From Pseudomonas anatoliensis (lineage in GTDB: Bacteria; Pseudomonadota; Gammaproteobacteria; Pseudomonadales; Pseudomonadaceae), in the NCBI RefSeq assembly GCF_017976235.1, contig NZ_JACVHC010000008.1, positions 248,001 through 312,000 of the forward strand: a stretch of 64,000 nucleotides of DNA, written 5' to 3'. The position numbers and the translations under genes are program-made. Below the pieces are notes generated by a model. It had not been told where the DNA came from, ran no database searches, and worked only from the letters and a program-made list of their open reading frames with translations. Positions 60,080 to 64,000 of the stretch are shown piece after piece; positions within the stretch are counted from its first letter, which is position 1, and each line of letters begins with the position of its first letter.

Positions 60080-60952
60080 ATGCGCCTGAGTACCCGCGTT
60101 GCTGTGCTGTGTGTCGGACTTCTGGTCAGTCACCAGGCTGCAGCGGCTGATTTGCCGCAACGTTGGGTCAGTGCCGGCGGTGCGCTGTCGGAATGGGTCA
60201 GTGCGCTGGGCGGCGAGTCGAAACTGGTCGGCGTCGATACCACCAGTCAGCATCCGCAAGCCTTGAAGGCCCTGCCGAGCATCGGCTATCAGCGCAGTCT
60301 GTCTGCGGAAGGCATCCTCAGCTTGCGTCCGGACATTCTGATCGGTACCGAGGAAATGGGCCCGCCACCAGTGCTGGCGCAGGTGAAAGCGGCCAACGTT
60401 CGAGTGGAATTGTTCTCGGCCCAACCGGATCTGCCGACACTGGAAAAAAACGTCTCCCATCTGGGCCAGCTACTTGGAGCGGAAAAACAGGCCACGCAAC
60501 TGCTGCAGAGTTATCAACAGCAACTCGACGCGCAAAAAACGCGGGTGACTGACGCGCAATCCAGACAAAAGGCGCCGGGCGTGCTGCTGTTGCTCGGGCA
60601 TGCCGGTGGCAAGCCGCTGATTGCTGGCAAGGACACCGCCGCTGACTGGCTGCTGGAACAGGCAGGCGGGCGTAATCTCGCCACCCACACCGGGTACAAG
60701 CCGTTTTCTGTGGAATCCCTCGCCAGCCTCGATCCTGAAGTGCTGGTGTTCTCCGACCGAGCGTTAACCGGTGAAGCGGCCAAGGTTGCGTTGTTCAAGG
60801 AAAATCCGATTCTCAACGCCAGCCGCGCGGCCAAGGCCGGACGGGTGCTGGAGCTCGATCCGACCCTCTTGGTCGGCGGGCTCGGACCACGTTTGCCGGC
60901 AGCGCTGAAAACCCTGTCTGACGGTTTTTACCCGGCCAAGAGCGGCCAATGA
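60080..60952 (+). CDS. phuT: Heme ABC transporter periplasmic binding protein
   Basis: Periplasmic heme carrier (PhuT/HmuT/HutB). Signal peptide MRLSTRVAVLCVGLLVSHQAAA, then a class III binding-protein fold: QRWVSAGGALSEWVSALGGESKLVGVDTTSQHP with the LPSIGYQRSLSAEGILSLRPDILIG segment. Y70 in SIGYQRS is the candidate axial heme ligand by analogy with PhuT Tyr71. 290 residues. Overlaps phuU by 4 bp and heads the phuT-phuU-phuV-chaN operon. No phuS is upstream. Confidence 0.9.
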   Translation: MRLSTRVAVLCVGLLVSHQAAAADLPQRWVSAGGALSEWVSALGGESKLVGVDTTSQHPQALKALPSIGYQRSLSAEGILSLRPDILIGTEEMGPPPVLAQVKAANVRVELFSAQPDLPTLEKNVSHLGQLLGAEKQATQLLQSYQQQLDAQKTRVTDAQSRQKAPGVLLLLGHAGGKPLIAGKDTAADWLLEQAGGRNLATHTGYKPFSVESLASLDPEVLVFSDRALTGEAAKVALFKENPILNASRAAKAGRVLELDPTLLVGGLGPRLPAALKTLSDGFYPAKSGQ

Positions 60953-61986
60953 CCACACTGGTAAAACCCCGCAGCCTGTTCATTGGCCTGACACTTCTGT
61001 GTTTGCTGGCGATCTGGTTGTCGTTGGCGTTGGGGCCGGTCAGCTTGCCGCTCTTCGATACCCTGCGTGCGGCGTTGCGCATGATCGGCGTACCGCTGGC
61101 ACCGGAAGGTCTGGAGCAGGCTGAGCTGATTCTCGGGCAGATTCGGCTGCCGCGAACCTTGCTCGGGCTCGCGGTCGGCGGCGTGCTGGCGTTGTCGGGT
61201 GTGGCAATGCAAGGGTTGTTTCGCAACCCGTTGGCAGATCCGGGGCTGGTTGGCGTTTCCAGTGGCGCGGCGCTGGGGGCGGCGGTTGCGATTGTCGGCG
61301 GCTCGTTTTTTGGCGGCTTGCCGGAATGGTTCGGGCCTTATCTGTTGTCGGCGTGCGCGTTTCTTGGGGGGCTCGGTGTTACGGCACTGGTTTATCGGCT
61401 CGGTCGGCGCAATGGGCAAACCAATGTCGCGACCATGTTGCTGGCGGGGATCGCGCTGACGGCACTCGCCGGTTCGGCGGTTGGCCTGTTCACTTATCTG
61501 GCGGACGACGCGACCCTGCGCACGCTGACGTTCTGGAATCTCGGCAGCCTCAATGGCGCCAGTTATGCGCGGTTGTGGCCATTGCTGATCATCAGTGCCG
61601 GTGTGGCGTTGTGGTTGCCGCGTCGGGCGAAAGCACTGAACGCCTTGTTACTGGGTGAATCCGAAGCCGGGCATTTGGGTATCGATGTCGAACGGCTCAA
61701 GCGGGAATTGGTGTTCTGTACGGCGCTGGGTGTCGGTGCGGCAGTGGCGGCGGCGGGGATGATCGGGTTTGTCGGGCTGGTGGTGCCACATTTGGTGCGA
61801 TTGCTGGCAGGGCCGGATCACCGGGTCTTGCTGCCGGCCTCGGTGTTGGCCGGGGCGAGCCTGTTGTTGCTGGCTGATCTGGTGGCTCGACTGGCCCTGG
61901 CGCCGGCGGAATTGCCGATCGGTATCGTCACGGCGTTTATCGGTGCACCGTTCTTTCTATATCTGCTGCTGCGAGGGCGTGCCTGA
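60949..61986 (+). CDS. phuU: Heme ABC transporter permease
   Basis: FecCD-family permease, 345 residues and about ten membrane segments. Diagnostic stretches: LGQIRLPRTLLGLAVGGVLALSGVAMQGLFRNPLADPGLVGVSSGAALGAA and GFVGLVVPHLVRLLAGPDHRVLLPASVLAGA, the latter including the coupling helix that meets the ATPase. Overlaps phuT by 4 bp and phuV by 1 bp (TGATG). Moves heme from PhuT to the cytoplasm. Confidence 0.93.
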   Translation: MTTLVKPRSLFIGLTLLCLLAIWLSLALGPVSLPLFDTLRAALRMIGVPLAPEGLEQAELILGQIRLPRTLLGLAVGGVLALSGVAMQGLFRNPLADPGLVGVSSGAALGAAVAIVGGSFFGGLPEWFGPYLLSACAFLGGLGVTALVYRLGRRNGQTNVATMLLAGIALTALAGSAVGLFTYLADDATLRTLTFWNLGSLNGASYARLWPLLIISAGVALWLPRRAKALNALLLGESEAGHLGIDVERLKRELVFCTALGVGAAVAAAGMIGFVGLVVPHLVRLLAGPDHRVLLPASVLAGASLLLLADLVARLALAPAELPIGIVTAFIGAPFFLYLLLRGRA

Positions 61987-62753
61987 TGTTGCGTGCGCAC
62001 AATCTGCACATCCTCCGTGGTCGTAAAAACGTGCTCAGCGGTATCACCCTTGAGCTTGAACCGGGTGAAGTACTCGGTGTGCTCGGCCCGAATGGCGCCG
62101 GTAAAAGCACCTTGCTCGGCGCTTTGTGCGGTGAATTGACGGCCAGTGAGGGAGAAGTCTCGCTTGACGCGCACGTGTTGAGCCATTGGACCGGCACCCA
62201 GCGCGCGCAACGCCTGGCCGTGTTACCGCAGGTGTCGACGCTGGATTTTGCCTTTCGCGTCGAAGAAGTGGTCGGCATGGGGCGTTTGCCTTATCAAAGT
62301 GGCCGGGTGCGCGATGACGAGATTGTCGCCGCGGCACTGGCGGCCGCAGACGCCGGGCATCTGAGCGGTCGCAGTTATCTGGCGTTGTCCGGTGGCGAAC
62401 GGCAGCGCGTGCATCTGGCGCGGGTGCTCGCGCAACTCTGGCCGGGGCAGGCGGGGCAAACGCTGTTGCTGGATGAGCCGACCTCGATGCTCGACCCGCT
62501 GCATCAACACACCACACTGCAAGCGGTGCGCGAGTTTGCCGATCGTGGCGCCGCCGTGCTGGTGATCCTGCATGATCTGAATCTGGCAGCACGTTATTGT
62601 GATCGCGTGTTGCTGCTTGAAGGTGGGCGTCCGGTAGCACTGGATACGCCGCAACAGGTATTGCAGCCGGATACGCTCAAAGCCGTGTTCGGCCTTGAGG
62701 TATTGGTGCAGCCGCACCCGGAGCGTGGGCATCCGCTGATCATCGCCCGCTGA
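61986..62753 (+). CDS. phuV: Heme ABC transporter ATP-binding protein
   Basis: ATPase subunit of the heme importer, 255 residues. Walker A GPNGAGKST at about residues 36-44, Q-loop region LPQVSTLDF, ABC signature LSGGERQRVHLARVL, Walker B TLLLDEPTSMLD, and the switch histidine in ILHDLNLAARYCD. The GRSYLALSGGERQRVHLAR stretch is typical of HmuV-type proteins. Start overlaps the phuU stop by 1 bp. Confidence 0.94.
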   Translation: MLRAHNLHILRGRKNVLSGITLELEPGEVLGVLGPNGAGKSTLLGALCGELTASEGEVSLDAHVLSHWTGTQRAQRLAVLPQVSTLDFAFRVEEVVGMGRLPYQSGRVRDDEIVAAALAAADAGHLSGRSYLALSGGERQRVHLARVLAQLWPGQAGQTLLLDEPTSMLDPLHQHTTLQAVREFADRGAAVLVILHDLNLAARYCDRVLLLEGGRPVALDTPQQVLQPDTLKAVFGLEVLVQPHPERGHPLIIAR

Positions 62754-62774
62754 CTTTCTTATCAAGGTGATCGC

Positions 62775-63623
62775 ATGCGTGGGATGTGGCTGTTGGCTGT
62801 GTTGTTGCTCGCCGGGTGTCAGCATGTTGCTGCGCCGCCTATCGGTGGTCAGATTCGTGATCTGCACAGCGGTCAGGTGCTGACCGCGCAGCAATTGCTC
62901 ACACGCCTCGCCGAACCTGATCGGGTGATCGTCGGTGAGCAGCATGACAACGCCGACCATCACGCTGCGCAGTTATGGCTTTTACAGTCGCTTGGCGAAC
63001 TACGGCCGCAGGGCAGCCTGCTGCTGGAAATGCTCACGCCGGATCAACAGGCCAAAGTTACTGCGGTTCGCCAGTCCGCGTCGTCTCCCTCTGACCTTCC
63101 CGGCGCATTGGCCTGGCAGGAGGGTTGGGACTGGAATCTCTACGGACCAATTGTCCGCTTCGCCCTCGCGCAACCGTATCCGCTGCTGGCCGCCAACCTG
63201 GATAACGGCGAAATCCGTGCCTTCTATCGCAGTCCGCCCGTTTTGAGCGGCGAACGCAGCAATGCTGAAGCAGTGAAAGCAACTTTGCTGGGGCAGATCG
63301 GCGATTCTCACTGTGGTCTGCTGCCAGATTCACAGATGCCGGCGATGCTGGCGGTTCAGCAGCAACGGGATCGACGCATGGCAGAGCGTTTGCTCTCGGC
63401 GCCGACTCCGTCCTTGCTGTTGGCCGGCGGCTGGCATGCGCGCAAGGATGTCGGGGTGCCGCTGCACGTCGTGGATGTGGGCGAGTCCCGAGCACCGACG
63501 GTGCTGATGCTGGCAGAGCAGGGCGATGAAGTAACTGAGGCGATGGCCGATTACGTCTGGTACACCCCCGCCACGCCGAAGCGCGATTACTGTGAAGAGA
63601 TGCGTAAACAGTTCGGCAAATGA
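62775..63623 (+). CDS. phuW: ChaN family heme-binding lipoprotein (PhuW-like)
   Basis: 282-residue lipoprotein: signal MRGMWLLAVLLLAGC with the lipidated cysteine C15. The ChaN domain follows: VIVGEQHDNADHHAAQLWLLQSLGE (the conserved GExHDxxxHH heme-binding face), AWQEGWDWNLYGPIVRFALAQPYPLLAANLDNGEIRAFYR, and LLAGGWHARKDVGVPLHV. ChaN of Campylobacter binds paired hemes. A protein of this type closes the P. aeruginosa phu operon as PhuW, so a role in heme handling at the outer membrane is inferred. 21 bp after phuV, with its own weak AAGGTG site. Confidence 0.87.
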   Translation: MRGMWLLAVLLLAGCQHVAAPPIGGQIRDLHSGQVLTAQQLLTRLAEPDRVIVGEQHDNADHHAAQLWLLQSLGELRPQGSLLLEMLTPDQQAKVTAVRQSASSPSDLPGALAWQEGWDWNLYGPIVRFALAQPYPLLAANLDNGEIRAFYRSPPVLSGERSNAEAVKATLLGQIGDSHCGLLPDSQMPAMLAVQQQRDRRMAERLLSAPTPSLLLAGGWHARKDVGVPLHVVDVGESRAPTVLMLAEQGDEVTEAMADYVWYTPATPKRDYCEEMRKQFGK

Positions 63624-63635
63624 CTTTTCCACAGG

Positions 63636-63750
63636 CAAAAAAAGACCCGGTAAAAACCGGGTCAAATAACCGTGATTAGCCTGATGAGGAGATAATCTGA
63701 GAGTCCGAACCAAGGGCTTTTCAGAATATCGACTGATCTCGCGACCAGTT
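63636..63750 (-). ncRNA. prrF: PrrF-type iron-responsive small RNA
   Basis: sRNA about 115 nt on the minus strand, expected to base-pair with and repress mRNAs of iron-containing proteins when iron is low. Evidence: a TTGACT-N16-TATGAT promoter with a Fur box over it, a start AACTGGTCGCGAGATCAG like that of P. aeruginosa PrrF, the conserved single-stranded core TTATCTCCTCATCAGGC around 63671-63689, and a GACCCGGT hairpin with seven T at the end. It sits next to the ChaN-like gene and a cyclic-nucleotide-binding gene, the same neighbours as prrF1-prrF2 in P. aeruginosa. Only one copy is here. Confidence 0.92.
63644..63663 (-). terminator. Terminator of prrF
   Basis: 8-bp stem GACCCGGT / ACCGGGTC with a 4-base loop. 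On the minus strand it is followed by TTTTTTT; on the plus strand there is no T-run, so it serves prrF rather than the heme operon. Confidence 0.9.
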
Positions 63751-63752
63751 GT

Positions 63753-63784
63753 GATAATCATAGCGATTCTCATTACCAAGTCAA
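63753..63784 (-). promoter_or_regulatory. Promoter and Fur box of prrF
   Basis: Minus-strand -35 TTGACT (63784-63779), 16-bp spacer, -10 TATGAT (63762-63757), start near 63750. Overlapping it at 63753-63776 is a Fur site made of hexamers GATAAT, GATTCT and CATTAC (plus-strand reading). Fur bound here would block RNA polymerase. Confidence 0.8.
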
Positions 63785-63854
63785 TCGCTGATTCTGCATT
63801 TATTTGATTTAGTCTCTGCAATGGCCGGAATGCCCCGTAAATAAAGGGTTGGAG

Positions 63855-64000
63855 CTACCCTTTGTCAGTCGTCAGTTGGGCGATCTGTTTGTTCAGTTGG
63901 CCGATGCGCCGCGCCATGCTCTCGATCAGGCTGTGGGCGATCTTCGGATTGCTGCGAGTCATGCTCAAAAATTGATCACCGGGAATCAGCATGACTGTGC
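63855..64000 (-). CDS. cbpA: Cyclic-nucleotide-binding domain protein, C-terminal end only
   Basis: The last 47 codons of a minus-strand gene that continues beyond the window. The readable end is TVMLIPGDQFLSMTRSNPKI, then AHSLIESMARRIGQLNKQIA and QLTTDKG. The NPKIAHSLIESMARRIGQLN pattern is the final helix of a CRP/cNMP-binding domain. In P. aeruginosa the gene at this place beside prrF is cbpA, encoding a cAMP-binding protein, and I infer the same here by position. Confidence 0.72.
   Translation of the reverse strand, partial: TVMLIPGDQFLSMTRSNPKIAHSLIESMARRIGQLNKQIAQLTTDKG

Noticed and set aside
63644..63663. Hairpin after the ChaN gene as terminator of the heme operon
   Set aside because: No T-run on the plus strand; the T-run is on the minus strand where it fits prrF.

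Overview
The window is a piece of a Pseudomonas chromosome, most likely from the P. fluorescens group. GC content is high, the housekeeping blocks follow a gene order I recall from P. aeruginosa and P. putida, and the spacers carry paired REP elements of fluorescent-pseudomonad type. I see no prophage, insertion sequence, integron or CRISPR array. It reads as core genome with small accessory touches.

Layout. (1) 1-11.6 kb: the end of ileS, then lspA, fkpB and ispH (isoprenoid, lipoprotein and folding housekeeping). These run into a type IV pilus minor-pilin cluster: a FimT-like gene on the minus strand and fimU-pilV-pilW-pilX-pilY1-pilE on the plus strand. thiO follows. (2) 11.7-20.6 kb: pilS-pilR (minus), bamD, rluD-pgeF, and clpB behind a sigma-32-type promoter. 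(3) 20.7-21.3 kb: tRNA-Asn, Pro, Lys and a second identical tRNA-Pro. (4) 21.4-30.9 kb: a small secreted EF-hand protein with a doubled EGKCG motif, an NDH-2 dehydrogenase, DUF3094, MOSC and DUF1780 proteins, the dctPQM dicarboxylate TRAP transporter, trkH, and a CbiM-like membrane protein behind a tiny coupled leader ORF. (5) 30.7-36 kb: yacG, coaE, pilD, pilC, pilB and the divergent major pilin pilA, which has a sigma-54 promoter. (6) 36-50.5 kb: a BON-domain protein with its own sigma-54-like site, DUF2845 and DUF748 envelope proteins, a methyltransferase, an MpaB-type oxygenase, acs, pgi, panC-panB, folK and pcnB. (7) 50.6-55.8 kb: the carbon-catabolite control module cbrX-cbrA-cbrB plus the sRNA gene crcZ. 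(8) 55.9-64 kb: gluQRS, dksA, an aminotransferase, sfsA, a Rieske protein, a Fur-box-preceded heme uptake operon (phuTUV and a ChaN lipoprotein), the iron-responsive sRNA prrF, and the end of a cyclic-nucleotide-binding protein gene.

How the parts work together. PilS-PilR and the sigma-54 site upstream of pilA form the usual pilin control loop. PilB (motor), PilC (platform) and PilD (peptidase) assemble PilA, with the minor pilins and PilY1 as the initiating tip. CbrA-CbrB should drive crcZ from its sigma-54 promoter, and CrcZ titrates Hfq/Crc through six A-rich motifs. Fur is predicted to repress both the heme operon and prrF under iron repletion.

The least explained object is the EGKCG/EF-hand protein at 21404-21811. 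It resembles precursors of MNIO-modified copper-binding peptides, yet no modifying enzyme lies nearby. Starts were chosen from ribosome-binding sites, start-stop overlaps and family N-termini. Positions quoted inside proteins were counted by eye.
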